The position numbers and the translations under genes are program-made. The notes beneath the pieces were generated by a model that had not been told where the DNA came from, ran no database searches, and worked only from the letters and a program-made list of their open reading frames with translations. DNA of 43,729 nt from an uncultured Erysipelotrichaceae bacterium (lineage in GTDB: Bacteria; Bacillota_I; Bacilli_A; Erysipelotrichales; Erysipelotrichaceae): the NCBI GenBank assembly GCA_947036815.1, contig CAMQRS010000010.1, forward strand, positions 1 to 43,729. Direction: 5' to 3'. Position 1 is the stretch's first letter; each line of letters opens with the position of its first letter. Shown here in pieces: positions 16,184-24,393 of this stretch.

Positions 16184-16951
16184 TTATTCTCCTCTTTTCG
16201 AAAGATAGACATCTATACTCAGCGCACTAATGTGGTCATATTCAACATCTACAGCTAGTTCATAAATCTCTTGTATTGATTCATCGCTTAAGTTTTCTTT
16301 ATTCATTAAATATTCTTTTGATTGATTAAGATATGTTTCTATTAGTTTTAGTTCAGAAGTGTGTTCTTCATTTTTTTCTATATACATTAAATATTCTAAG
16401 TGATACTCTACTAATATTATTAAATCATCTGTTGATAATTCTTCTATACCAGCGTATTCAATGATTTCCTCAGAATAAATATTCCCTCTATAACAACTTA
16501 AAAAATCATAATATTCCCAATCAAAAAGGTTGAACCCTTGATCATATTCTTTTTCAGTAATGTTATTATTAAATTCTACCAACTCATCATATTTTTTATC
16601 TTCATATAATTGATTTACAATAACATAGTTTTCTAATCTCCAGTCTAATACATCATCTGTATCATACCTATTATTCAATTTAGAAAATACAGCATAAACA
16701 ACAATTAAAACAATTGTTGTAATAATGATGGAGATAAATAAATATTTACCTGTTTTTTTAGTAGATGATACAATAGATTCTTTATAGTTATCTACTTGTT
16801 GTTCTGGTAATTCATTTAAGTCACCTAATAATTCATCTAATGTTTCATGATATTCAAGATCAGCGCCTTTATAATTTAATGAACCACAATAAGGACATTT
16901 AGGTTCTAATTCATTAAACGTAGCATTACAATTTGTACAATTCACTTTCAT
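16184..16951 (-). CDS. Zinc-ribbon single-pass membrane protein
   Basis: 255 residues of unknown function. The N-terminus is a treble-clef-type zinc ribbon with cysteines 5, 8, 19 and 22 (CTNC and CPYC). A linker follows, then one transmembrane segment at about 69-91 (YLFISIIITTIVLIVVYAVF) and an acidic helical domain of about 160 residues predicted outside the cell. The architecture resembles other Gram-positive zinc-ribbon membrane proteins such as the TcaA group, but I see no specific similarity. I use the ATG at 16951 because AGAGGTAAC precedes it; a longer frame begins at 16981 without a ribosome site. Its C-terminal codons contain the GAGGAG ribosome site for the broken downstream gene, showing the two were coupled. 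Confidence 0.65.
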   Translation of the reverse strand: MKVNCTNCNATFNELEPKCPYCGSLNYKGADLEYHETLDELLGDLNELPEQQVDNYKESIVSSTKKTGKYLFISIIITTIVLIVVYAVFSKLNNRYDTDDVLDWRLENYVIVNQLYEDKKYDELVEFNNNITEKEYDQGFNLFDWEYYDFLSCYRGNIYSEEIIEYAGIEELSTDDLIILVEYHLEYLMYIEKNEEHTSELKLIETYLNQSKEYLMNKENLSDESIQEIYELAVDVEYDHISALSIDVYLSKRGE

Positions 16952-17009
16952 ATAGTTACCTCTAACTCTATAATACAACATAGTTATATCGGCTGTCCGT
17001 GTATCTAGG

Positions 17010-17090
17010 TGTTCAATTATCGGGGGATAAAATCAAAGTATTGGTATTGCTAGATCATTAACAACGAAACCTGATGTTGTTGTAATAAAA
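17010..17090 (+). pseudogene. Fossil of an ABC transporter ATPase (signature-loop region)
   Basis: Allowing one frameshift near 17025 and one stop, the sequence reads like VQLSGG..NQSIGIARSLTTKPDVVV, the LSGGQ signature, helix and start of Walker B of an ABC ATPase. No other part of such a gene is recognisable here. The fragment is short, so this is tentative. Confidence 0.35.
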
Positions 17091-17343
17091 TAAACAGCAG
17101 CGAGTAAAGGAAAAGGAATAATACGTAATAAGCTATATTTAAGTAATTAGGAATGCAGAATATAAAATTTGAAATTTATTAAGTTCTATATTTAGGTATG
17201 TACGATGATACTACAGAACAAACAGATAAGTTTAAAGTGATAAATCACATGAAATGGGTTTGGTAGGATGAATACTATAGAAGCTTAAATTGAAGAAATA
17301 ATTTACAAAGAAATTGTATACTTATATATATATAATCGACTAA
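17091..17343. other. Degenerate sequence, no gene recognised
   Basis: Part of an 880-base stretch (16982-17862) with stops in all frames. Short open pieces occur on the plus strand but none I can assign. Flanking fossils suggest that this too is decayed coding sequence. Confidence 0.4.
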
Positions 17344-17508
17344 ATGCGAGGTTTTAGTAATAAATTCATTAAAAAACATGGTATTATATTAATAGAAAAA
17401 ATTACAAAACCAGTCTTTAGAGATATTTGTAAACTATCTACAACGACACTGACAAAGTTAAATAAAACGAATATGTATCAATGGATATTTGATTGTTCAC
17501 AGCAATAG
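17344..17508 (+). pseudogene. Remnant of a small XRE-type regulator
   Basis: A 54-codon frame from ATG 17344 contains RDICKLSTTTLTKLNKTN, close to the recognition-helix region (G-x-S-x-x-T-L-T/A-K-L-x-K-N) of small YozG-like XRE regulators, then a shortened tail ending MYQWIFDCSQQ. No convincing ribosome site. Regulators of this kind often precede type I restriction genes, which fits the HsdM fragment that follows. Confidence 0.4.
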
Positions 17509-17548
17509 TTTAATAATCATGATGTCAGGTGAAAAAAAATAGATAAGG

Positions 17549-17815
17549 GTGGATATGTGGGCAGGAAGTATTACAAAGCCTCTTACAGTGATTGAGCAAT
17601 TATAATACCTTATGTTCATTCGTTCCCTTGATGAAAACTATTTAGCATCTGAACAATTTAAAGTGCTCACGGGAAGGTTATGCCAAAATATTTCCAGAAA
17701 ATAAACAAGAATTACATTTTAGCAAAGTCAAAAACATTGTCTACGTGAGTTTTATGAGTTTATCTGGACAAATGTGTTCATGTTTTTAAAAACACGTTGA
17801 GATGTAGAAATGCTA
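17549..17815 (+). pseudogene. hsdM remnant (type I restriction-modification methylase N-terminus)
   Basis: Read through one stop (17603-17605) and two frameshifts (near 17670 and 17750), the plus strand gives WAGSITKPLTVIEQL / YLMFIRSLDENYLASEQF, then EGYAKIFPENKQELHFSKVK, then FYEFIWTNVFMFLKT. This is the N-terminal helical domain of type I methylase HsdM (pattern G-S-I-T-K-P-L-T-V-I-E-Q-x-T-Y-L-M-F-I-R-x-L-D followed by I-F-P-x-N-x-Q). The remaining four fifths of hsdM, including the N-P-P-F catalytic domain, is missing; an AbiH gene begins 48 bases later. Confidence 0.7.
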
Positions 17816-17862
17816 TACAATCGTCTTATGTAAGAGGGTTTTGAGTAAGGGGGATGAGATAA

Positions 17863-18858
17863 ATGGAAATTACTATACTGGTAGGAAATGGATTTGATTT
17901 GAATCTAGGTTTAAAGACGACATATAAAGATTTTATAGCTTATTATCTTAATAAAAGCAGCAAAAATGAAAATATTGAACAATTCAAAAAAGATATCACA
18001 AAAAATCTTGTTAGTTGGGCAAATGCTGAGATTAAATTTGGAGAATATACATCGAATTATAAAATTGGTGAAAAAGAAAAATTCATGGGAAGCCATGATG
18101 ACTTTATTGATGAATTAGCAGAATATTTAACTTTTGAATCTAAAAAAATTGATATTACGGAAGATATTTGTCAAAAATTTGGTGATGATTTCCAAGATAT
18201 CTACGAAGGTTTCAATGCGGAGGAACGTGTAAATATCGAAGAAATATTTAATGCATTCGCTGCATCTGGATATTTCTATAATTTTTTAATTTTTAATTAT
18301 ACGTTATTTATAGATGAATTTGATAAATCTAGCGATATTCAATATCAACAATATAACTATGGTCATGTTGTTCGTACAAATAAAATAAAGGAAATTCGAC
18401 ACATTCATGGAACTATTTTAAAAGAGATGTCGTTAGGATTAAACGATGTTAGTCAAATAGAAAATATTGATCTATTTGAAGGCGATAATAATGATATTAA
18501 TCAACTAGTAAAACAACAGAATAATAAAGCGTTTGGTGAATTTAATGATAAGTATGGACATGAACTACTTGAAAGAAGTTTAATATATTACGTTTATGGA
18601 ATGTCTTTAGGAGAAACTGACAAATTATGGTGGGAAAGATTAGGTTTGTTATTATCTCAAAATCCAAAAAGAAGACTGATACTACATAATTTTTCAGATA
18701 GTGGAAACCCGCGATTAAGTAGACATTCAGCTAGAAATAAAACTGAATGCAAGAAAAAGTTTATGGCTTTTCAAAATGATGAAGTTGCTAAAAAGATAAA
18801 TGTTGATTATCAAATAATTGTAACTAATGGCAATTTGTTTAGAAGTTTGACAAATTAG
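17863..18858 (+). CDS. abiH: AbiH-family abortive infection protein
   Basis: An intact 331-residue member of the bacteriophage abortive-infection AbiH family. The family signatures are in order: VGNGFDLNLGLKTTYKDF (7-24), FNYT (144-147), HIHG (180-183) and YGMSLGETDKLWW (245-257). This order parallels the SIR2-like NAD-binding fold used by several anti-phage NADases, so NAD cleavage upon infection is a reasonable but unproven activity. AGGGGGATGAG precedes the ATG. No transmembrane segment is visible. It lies between remnants of hsdM and hsdR, that is, inside a collapsed type I restriction locus, a usual place for accessory defence genes. I see no dedicated promoter or partner gene. The frame is unbroken while its surroundings are decayed, suggesting recent or continuing selection. 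Confidence 0.85.
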   Translation: MEITILVGNGFDLNLGLKTTYKDFIAYYLNKSSKNENIEQFKKDITKNLVSWANAEIKFGEYTSNYKIGEKEKFMGSHDDFIDELAEYLTFESKKIDITEDICQKFGDDFQDIYEGFNAEERVNIEEIFNAFAASGYFYNFLIFNYTLFIDEFDKSSDIQYQQYNYGHVVRTNKIKEIRHIHGTILKEMSLGLNDVSQIENIDLFEGDNNDINQLVKQQNNKAFGEFNDKYGHELLERSLIYYVYGMSLGETDKLWWERLGLLLSQNPKRRLILHNFSDSGNPRLSRHSARNKTECKKKFMAFQNDEVAKKINVDYQIIVTNGNLFRSLTN

Positions 18859-18963
18859 GATTTGATTACTACATTTTGATTAAATGTTCAAAACGAATAG
18901 ATAAGATATAGGTAAACAAATAAACAGAAAATAATATTATGCGCAACGATTGTATTTGAATAA

Positions 18964-19215
18964 TTGCTAAGGGTCTTTTCCATAGGTACAAGCGTACCCA
19001 TGAAAAGGTTTTTAAAAGCACGCATAAAGGTATGTGTAAATAATACTATCGATTATGTAGTTCAAAATGGTTATGTAGAAAACATAAGAACGCTTATGAA
19101 ACCGCCATTTGATAATCCAGTAAATTTCATAAAATTATTTGATGTTACTTCTCAAAAGAAAATCGTGCAACTTGTAAGTTCTTTTAAAGAAAATGCACAA
19201 AATATTATAGCGTAA
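18964..19215 (+). pseudogene. hsdR C-terminal remnant (type I restriction subunit)
   Basis: The frame encodes NNTIDYVVQNGYVENIRTLM, then KPPFDNPVNFIKLFDV and a terminal SSFKENAQNIIA. This pattern, (N/Q)xxxIDYxxxNG followed by a PPF/SPF turn and an ending helix with KENA, matches the C-terminal domain of EcoEI-type HsdR proteins. Only about 70 of some 900-1000 residues remain. The frame begins with a TTG lacking a ribosome site. A strong terminator follows, presumably that of the original restriction operon. Confidence 0.6.
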
Positions 19216-19231
19216 TAGAACAATATTAAAT

Positions 19232-19262
19232 AATCGTCATTCGAGAGAATGGCGATTTTTTT
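19232..19262 (+). terminator. Terminator of the relict restriction locus
   Basis: AATCGTCATTC (19232-19242) and GAATGGCGATT (19247-19257) pair with one G-U around a GAGA loop, followed by seven T. Confidence 0.85.
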
Positions 19263-19454
19263 AGTTTATTAAAAAAACAACGATTTAAATTCATTTGGTG
19301 AATGAAGTTTTATTGTCCACATTGCCATTTAATTCATATTTGTAGGTTGTGCTATCTAAAGTTGAAACTAACAACAAGTATATATGCTTGATAAAAAATA
19401 AGATATATCACATAAATAAATGTGGTAAAATTGTATTGTAAAGAAAACCAATTT
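19263..19454. other. Intergenic DNA upstream of the hexitol operon
   Basis: AT-rich with no open frame of note. A TGTGGTAAAATT (19421-19432) identical to the extended -10 of uraA occurs here and could be an additional weak promoter for the operon. Nothing else recognised. Confidence 0.35.
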
Positions 19455-19522
19455 TTGTCACAAAGGACATTGCCAAAGTTGAATTTGCATTTATTGAAAG
19501 TACGTGTGCTTCAACTTATACT
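19455..19522 (+). promoter_or_regulatory. Hexitol operon promoter with likely MtlR operator
   Basis: -35 TTGAAA (19494-19499) and -10 TATACT (19517-19522) are 17 bases apart. Upstream, TTGTCACA (19455-19462) and ATTGCCAA (19469-19476) resemble the two halves of the Gram-positive MtlR site TTGnCACA-N4-TGTGnCAA, with a 6-base spacer, ending 17 bases before the -35 as expected for an activator. A second inverted repeat, AAGTTGAA (19476-19483) and TTCAACTT (19510-19517), brackets the -35 and touches the -10. Confidence 0.6.
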
Positions 19523-19559
19523 ATAGGAGTGTAAAGAAGAACAGAAAAGAGGTAACACA

Positions 19560-20948
19560 ATGAAAGAATCAGTACAAAGATTTGGGCGTTTCCTAAGTGG
19601 GATGGTAATGCCAAATATAGGGGCATTCATCGCGTGGGGAATAATCACCGCATTATTTATTGCAACTGGATGGCTTCCTAATGAGAAGTTAGCAACAATG
19701 GTAGATCCAATGTTGAAATACCTATTGCCAATATTAATTGGGTATACAGGTGGTCACATGGTATACGAGAAAAGAGGAGCAGTTGTTGGGGCAATCGCTT
19801 CATTTGGGGTAATCGTAGGAGCTGACATTCCAATGTTCATTGGATGTATGGCTATGGGTCCAATTGGTGGATACGCAATTAAAAAGTTTGATGCAGTAGT
19901 AAATGGAAAAGTAAAATCAGGATTTGAGATGTTAGTAAATAACTTCTCGGCAGGTATTATAGGGTTTATCTTAGCATGCCTAGGAATGTATATAATTAAT
20001 CCAGTATGTATTGCGCTTACAGATGCTATGGGAGCAGGAGTAGCATTCTTAGTAGAAAATAGCTTATTGCCTTTAACGTCATTGTTAGTTGAACCAGCAA
20101 AAGTATTATTCTTAAACAATGCGATTAATCATGGAGTATTTACTCCGTTAGGAACAGAACAAGTATTAGAAACAGGGAAATCAATCTTCTTCTTAATTGA
20201 AGCAAACCCTGGACCAGGATTAGGATTATTATTGGCATATTCATTAGTAGGTAAAGGAATGTCTAAATCAAGTGCTCCAGGAGCAGCAATCATTCACTTC
20301 TTTGGAGGTATACACGAAATTTACTTCCCATACGTATTAATGAACCCATTCACAATTATTGCATTAATGGCTGGGGGAGCAAGTGGAGTATTCATAAATG
20401 TTATGTTTAATTCAGGATTAGTTGCACCTGCATCACCGGGTAGTATTATCGCAATCTTATCGATGTGTGAAAAATCAAGTTACTTTGGAGTAATCTTAAG
20501 TGTAGTTGTAGCAGCTGCTGTAACATGTGTAATTGCGGTAGCAATCTTGAAAGTAACAGATAAAGATGATAACGATTTAGAAGATGCACAACAAAAAGTA
20601 AAAGACTTAAAACAAACACAAAATGTAGATGCTATTGAAGAAACAACAACTAATACTGTATTAGTTGGACTTAAGAAAATCACATTTGCATGTGATGCTG
20701 GTATGGGATCAAGTGCGATGGGCGCATCTCTACTAAGAAAAAAATTACAAGAAGAAGGATTAAACATCGAAGTAAACAACTGTGCTATCGATGATTTACC
20801 TAAAGATACACAAGTAGTAGTAACACAACAATCACTTGCTCAAAGAGTACATGACCGTGTACCTACTGCTAAGGTATATAAAATATCAAACTTCATGGCA
20901 ATGAAAGAATATGTAGAAATTGTTGAAGAACTAAAAAGCTGTTACTAA
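19560..20948 (+). CDS. mtlA: PTS mannitol-type transporter, EIICB components
   Basis: The membrane-embedded sugar permease and phosphotransfer domain of a mannitol-family phosphotransferase system; it imports a hexitol while phosphorylating it at C1. The EIIC domain (about 1-345) begins VQRFGRFLSGMVMPNIGAFI, and contains GGHMVYEKRGAVVGAIA, the NHGVFTPLG segment and the substrate-site motif GGIHEIYFPYV. The EIIB domain (about 370-462) has FACDAGMGSSAMGAS with the phosphorylated cysteine near residue 379. The 462 residues match Gram-positive EIICB-Mtl without fused EIIA; EIIA is supplied by the gene at 23022. GAGGTAACACA lies before the ATG. It leads a five-gene operon with a strong promoter and an MtlR-like site. 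Mannitol is the likely substrate; a related hexitol is possible. Confidence 0.9.
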   Translation: MKESVQRFGRFLSGMVMPNIGAFIAWGIITALFIATGWLPNEKLATMVDPMLKYLLPILIGYTGGHMVYEKRGAVVGAIASFGVIVGADIPMFIGCMAMGPIGGYAIKKFDAVVNGKVKSGFEMLVNNFSAGIIGFILACLGMYIINPVCIALTDAMGAGVAFLVENSLLPLTSLLVEPAKVLFLNNAINHGVFTPLGTEQVLETGKSIFFLIEANPGPGLGLLLAYSLVGKGMSKSSAPGAAIIHFFGGIHEIYFPYVLMNPFTIIALMAGGASGVFINVMFNSGLVAPASPGSIIAILSMCEKSSYFGVILSVVVAAAVTCVIAVAILKVTDKDDNDLEDAQQKVKDLKQTQNVDAIEETTTNTVLVGLKKITFACDAGMGSSAMGASLLRKKLQEEGLNIEVNNCAIDDLPKDTQVVVTQQSLAQRVHDRVPTAKVYKISNFMAMKEYVEIVEELKSCY

Positions 20949-20963
20949 AAAAGGAGGGTTTAC

Positions 20964-23009
20964 ATGAACTTATCTACTAGAATATATAAAATAATAGACA
21001 TATGTATAAATGAAAACGAGGTTAGTGTAAACCTTCTTTCAAAGCAGCTAAAAGTATCAACAAGAACGATATTTAGAGAATTAAAAGAGATAGAAGAGTT
21101 AACCAAACCTTATGGTTTAACTCTATCAACAAAAAAAGAAATACGTATACTAGGAGAAGCAATTCATTTAGAAAACTTTAAACAAGAGTTATATGCACAA
21201 GAAAATCAGTTCTTATCAAAAGAAGAAAGACAAAATTTACTAACATATGAAATATTAAAGAGTAAACGATTAGAAAAAATATTATTTTATGCGAATAAGT
21301 TTCAAGTAAGCGAAGCAACAATAAGCAATGACTTGAATGTGGTAGAGACATGGTTACAAGAACAAAATCTACAACTGAAACGTAAATCAGGGTCAAACAT
21401 TGAACTGATTGGAGATGAAGTAAATTATCGTAAAGCATTATCATTAATGATAGGTAACAATATCACAACGCAGATACAAGAGGCATTCATAGATGAAGAA
21501 AGTGTATTGAATAATATATTTAATAAAGAATACAACAGTATTATGAAATTATTAAATCAAGAAGTAATTAAACAGATATTAATTGCATTCTATGAACATA
21601 AAGACATACTTCAATTATCTAAGTATTCTCAAAGCTCGTATATTGGATTAATCATTCATTTGAGTGTAGCTATCGATCGAATTCAAAAAAATGAAGAGAT
21701 TGAACCAAATGAATTTGCGATAACATTAATGAAAAATGAAGAAAGTTTCAAATCAGCAACTCTAATGGCTAAGTATTTAGAAACTTCATTTAGGATAACA
21801 ATACCAAAACATGAAATTGCTTATATTGCGATGCATATACAAGGTGCTAAATTAAATATTCAAAAAGAACCTTTAGAAATAAACGAAGATATGGATTATG
21901 ATACAAGATTATTAAGTATAGTACATCAAATAATTCAAGCATTTCCAACTAAATACAATATTAGAGAAGACAATGAATTGGTAAGAAGTTTATTAGTTCA
22001 TTTAAAACCAACTTTAATAAGAATTAAGTATGAAATGCCTATATTAAATCCATTAATAGATGAGATCATAAGTATGTATACTGAATTATATGAAGCAACA
22101 AAGAGTGTGTGTCCAATCATAGAAGATGAATATGAATTAACTCTAAATAAAAATGAAATTGGTTTTATGACGATGCATTTTGGAGCAGCCATTGAAAGAT
22201 GTAAACACAAGCAAATACAGTCAGTTCCTATACGTATAGGTGTTGTGTGTAGTTCGGGAATTGGAGTAAGCGCCTTATTATGTGCGAGATTAAAACAAGT
22301 GAGTGATGCTGCAGTAAGTGTAGAAGCCTATTCGATACAAGAGATGTTGGATAATGAAACTGAACTTGATATTATTGTATCTACTTTTGACTTAACAAAT
22401 TATACAAATAAGTGTATTACGATTAATCCGTTACTAAAACAAATAGATGTAGATAAAATAAAAACACAAATTAAACACATACGGATGAATAAAAAAACAG
22501 TAGCTAGTGTCCAACAAGATAATATCGAAAGTATTCATTATGTAAGTAGTGCAATGCTTAAATTATTAAATTCTATTAGTGTACATGAATTAACTAATAT
22601 ACAAACAGTAAATGATTTAATTGACTGCAGTGTAGACTTACTCGCTATCAATGAAGAAATAAAAGCAAATATAAAACAAGCGTTGTATACAAGAGAAGAA
22701 ATGGAAACCATGGTGTTTAATGATTTGGGATTAGCTCTAATTCATACAAGAACAAGTCTAGTAAATCACTGTATTGTGAAAGTACTAAGATTTAGTACAG
22801 GAAGTGAAAGCTTAAAGAATGTTCAGTTTGGATTATTAATGTTGATGAATGATAAAGTCAATCCAAAGATATCTAAGATGATGGGAAAAATATCTTCTAG
22901 TTTAATTGAAGACCAAGCATTTTATGATGCATTAAAACAATCTGATAGTAATGAAGTATATAAACAAATAGAAATGAAATTGAAAGAGCATTTACACTCG
23001 TTGTTGTAA
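20964..23009 (+). CDS. mtlR: MtlR-type PTS-regulated transcriptional activator
   Basis: A 681-residue multidomain regulator that activates hexitol PTS genes and is tuned by PTS phosphorylation. Two N-terminal winged-helix domains: LLSKQLKVSTRTIFRELKEI (about 24-43) and FQVSEATISNDLNVVETWL (about 113-131). Two PTS regulation domains follow (about 185-405) with conserved histidines such as LIIHLSVAIDR and MTMHFGAAIERC. A GatB-type EIIB-like domain (about 422-505) has VVCSSGIGVSALLCARLK with its cysteine, and an MtlA-type EIIA-like domain (about 530-681) has GLALIHTRTSLVNH. This order identifies MtlR rather than a BglG antiterminator or plain LicR. AAAGGAGGG precedes the ATG, 15 bases after mtlA. 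It sits inside the operon it presumably controls, giving positive feedback. Confidence 0.9.
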   Translation: MNLSTRIYKIIDICINENEVSVNLLSKQLKVSTRTIFRELKEIEELTKPYGLTLSTKKEIRILGEAIHLENFKQELYAQENQFLSKEERQNLLTYEILKSKRLEKILFYANKFQVSEATISNDLNVVETWLQEQNLQLKRKSGSNIELIGDEVNYRKALSLMIGNNITTQIQEAFIDEESVLNNIFNKEYNSIMKLLNQEVIKQILIAFYEHKDILQLSKYSQSSYIGLIIHLSVAIDRIQKNEEIEPNEFAITLMKNEESFKSATLMAKYLETSFRITIPKHEIAYIAMHIQGAKLNIQKEPLEINEDMDYDTRLLSIVHQIIQAFPTKYNIREDNELVRSLLVHLKPTLIRIKYEMPILNPLIDEIISMYTELYEATKSVCPIIEDEYELTLNKNEIGFMTMHFGAAIERCKHKQIQSVPIRIGVVCSSGIGVSALLCARLKQVSDAAVSVEAYSIQEMLDNETELDIIVSTFDLTNYTNKCITINPLLKQIDVDKIKTQIKHIRMNKKTVASVQQDNIESIHYVSSAMLKLLNSISVHELTNIQTVNDLIDCSVDLLAINEEIKANIKQALYTREEMETMVFNDLGLALIHTRTSLVNHCIVKVLRFSTGSESLKNVQFGLLMLMNDKVNPKISKMMGKISSSLIEDQAFYDALKQSDSNEVYKQIEMKLKEHLHSLL

Positions 23010-23021
23010 AGGAGAATTATA

Positions 23022-23456
23022 ATGAAAAAAGAAGTATTAAGCATTGAAAACATCGTATTAGGATGTGAATCTTGTATAAGTGATGAAGCAATCGTTTCTT
23101 GTGGAAATATGTTTGTAGAAAAAGGATATGTGGAAAAAGGATACATTGAAGGAATGTTGAATAGAGATCATAGCTTAAGTGTATACATTGGTAATACATT
23201 AGCAATTCCTCATGGAGAATACGAAGTATCTAAATACGTAAAAGAAACAGGTTTAGTAGTGAGAATATATCCAAATGGAATTGATTGGCATGGAGAAACA
23301 GTGAATATTGTAATTGGAATTGCAGCACATGGAGATGACCATATGGCTGTCTTATCTAACATTGCGATTGCATTATGTGAAATGGAAACAGTAGAAAAAG
23401 TTATACATACAAAAGATGTTAATTTCATTTATGAATTATTAACACAGGGAGTGTAA
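23022..23456 (+). CDS. mtlF: PTS mannitol-type EIIA component
   Basis: A soluble 144-residue phosphocarrier that takes phosphate from HPr and passes it to the EIIB domain of MtlA. The active-site histidine is His64 in GNTLAIPHGEYEVSKYV. The remaining family features, NIVLGCESCISDEAIVSCG near the start and GIAAHGDDHMAVLSNIAIAL later, are intact. AAAGGAG precedes the start, 12 bases after mtlR; the next gene follows after 3 bases. A short tandem duplication gives VEKGYVEKGYIEG at about 32-44, which sits in a surface helix and should not disturb function. Confidence 0.93.
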   Translation: MKKEVLSIENIVLGCESCISDEAIVSCGNMFVEKGYVEKGYIEGMLNRDHSLSVYIGNTLAIPHGEYEVSKYVKETGLVVRIYPNGIDWHGETVNIVIGIAAHGDDHMAVLSNIAIALCEMETVEKVIHTKDVNFIYELLTQGV

Positions 23457-23459
23457 CAT

Positions 23460-24392
23460 ATGATTATTAGTGTTACTTTAAATCCAGCTGTTGATAAAAC
23501 AGTAACTGTTGATGAATTAGTAGTAAATGGCTTAAATCGTCTAGATAATGTGATTACAAATGCAGGTGGTAAAGGAATTAATGTTTCTAAAACTTTACAC
23601 CACCTGGGGGGAACATCTATCGCTACTGGATTTAGTGCAGGAAGTAATGGATCATACATTAAAAATGTATTAGATGAATATGGAATTCACCATGATATGG
23701 TAAACGTAATGGGTAATACTCGTGTCAATTTAAAAGTGTTAGATGCTCAAATGAATTTAACTGAATTAAATGAAATAGGACCAACAATTAGTGAAGATGA
23801 TGTAGAAGGTTTAAAAAACAAATTAGAAAGCATAGTAAAAAAAGGAGACATTGTTGTCTTTAGTGGGAGTGCGCCTAAAGGAGTAAAAACTACTATATAC
23901 TGTGAACTATCAAAGTTTGTTAAAACAAAGGGAGCACGTGCAATTATTGATGCAGATAAAGATTTATTTGTAGAAGGATTAGCAGCTGTGCCTACTTTAA
24001 TCAAGCCGAATAAGTTTGAATTATGTCAATTCTTTAATGAAGATGAATCTATTGAAGATAGTGTAATAGTAGAAAAAGCACAAGAATTCTTAAGACAAGG
24101 AATTGAATTTGTAGTTATATCTATGGGTTCTAAAGGAGCATATTTCTTAAGTAATGAAGGAGTATATCATGTAGAAGGACTGAAAATAAAAGCACACTCT
24201 AGCGTAGGTGCTGGGGATGCTATGGTAGCAGCTTTATCATATGCACTAGACAATAATTATAGTATGGAAGATATGATTACATTAAGTGTTGCTTGTAGTG
24301 CGGGTGCAGTTGAAACACAAGGGACACAACCAGCAACATTAGATAGAATTAATGAATTAAAACAACAAGTAAAAATAAAAAAGGTAAAATAA
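23460..24392 (+). CDS. fruK: 1-phosphofructokinase-like PfkB-family kinase
   Basis: A 310-residue ribokinase-family sugar-phosphate kinase, of the 1-phosphofructokinase / tagatose-6-phosphate kinase (LacC) branch. The opening MIISVTLNPAVDKTVTVDEL and NAGGKGINVSKTLHHLGG are the branch signature; IKPNKFEL and VISMGSKGAYFL follow; the catalytic aspartate is in SSVGAGDAMVAAL near residue 253. It most likely makes fructose-1,6-bisphosphate from fructose-1-phosphate. Its place between a mannitol-type EIIA and a dehydrogenase is unusual: a normal mannitol operon delivers fructose-6-phosphate and needs no such kinase. That suggests the pathway here yields a ketose-1-phosphate. No fructose PTS gene is nearby. 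Tagatose-6-P or another ketose-P as substrate cannot be excluded. Confidence 0.85.
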   Translation: MIISVTLNPAVDKTVTVDELVVNGLNRLDNVITNAGGKGINVSKTLHHLGGTSIATGFSAGSNGSYIKNVLDEYGIHHDMVNVMGNTRVNLKVLDAQMNLTELNEIGPTISEDDVEGLKNKLESIVKKGDIVVFSGSAPKGVKTTIYCELSKFVKTKGARAIIDADKDLFVEGLAAVPTLIKPNKFELCQFFNEDESIEDSVIVEKAQEFLRQGIEFVVISMGSKGAYFLSNEGVYHVEGLKIKAHSSVGAGDAMVAALSYALDNNYSMEDMITLSVACSAGAVETQGTQPATLDRINELKQQVKIKKVK

Positions 24393-24393
24393 C

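Noticed and set aside
23110-23151. Short tandem repeat in mtlF as a possible slippage or phase-variation site
   Set aside because: Only two imperfect in-frame copies (VEKGYVEKGY) in a surface helix; it does not threaten the frame.
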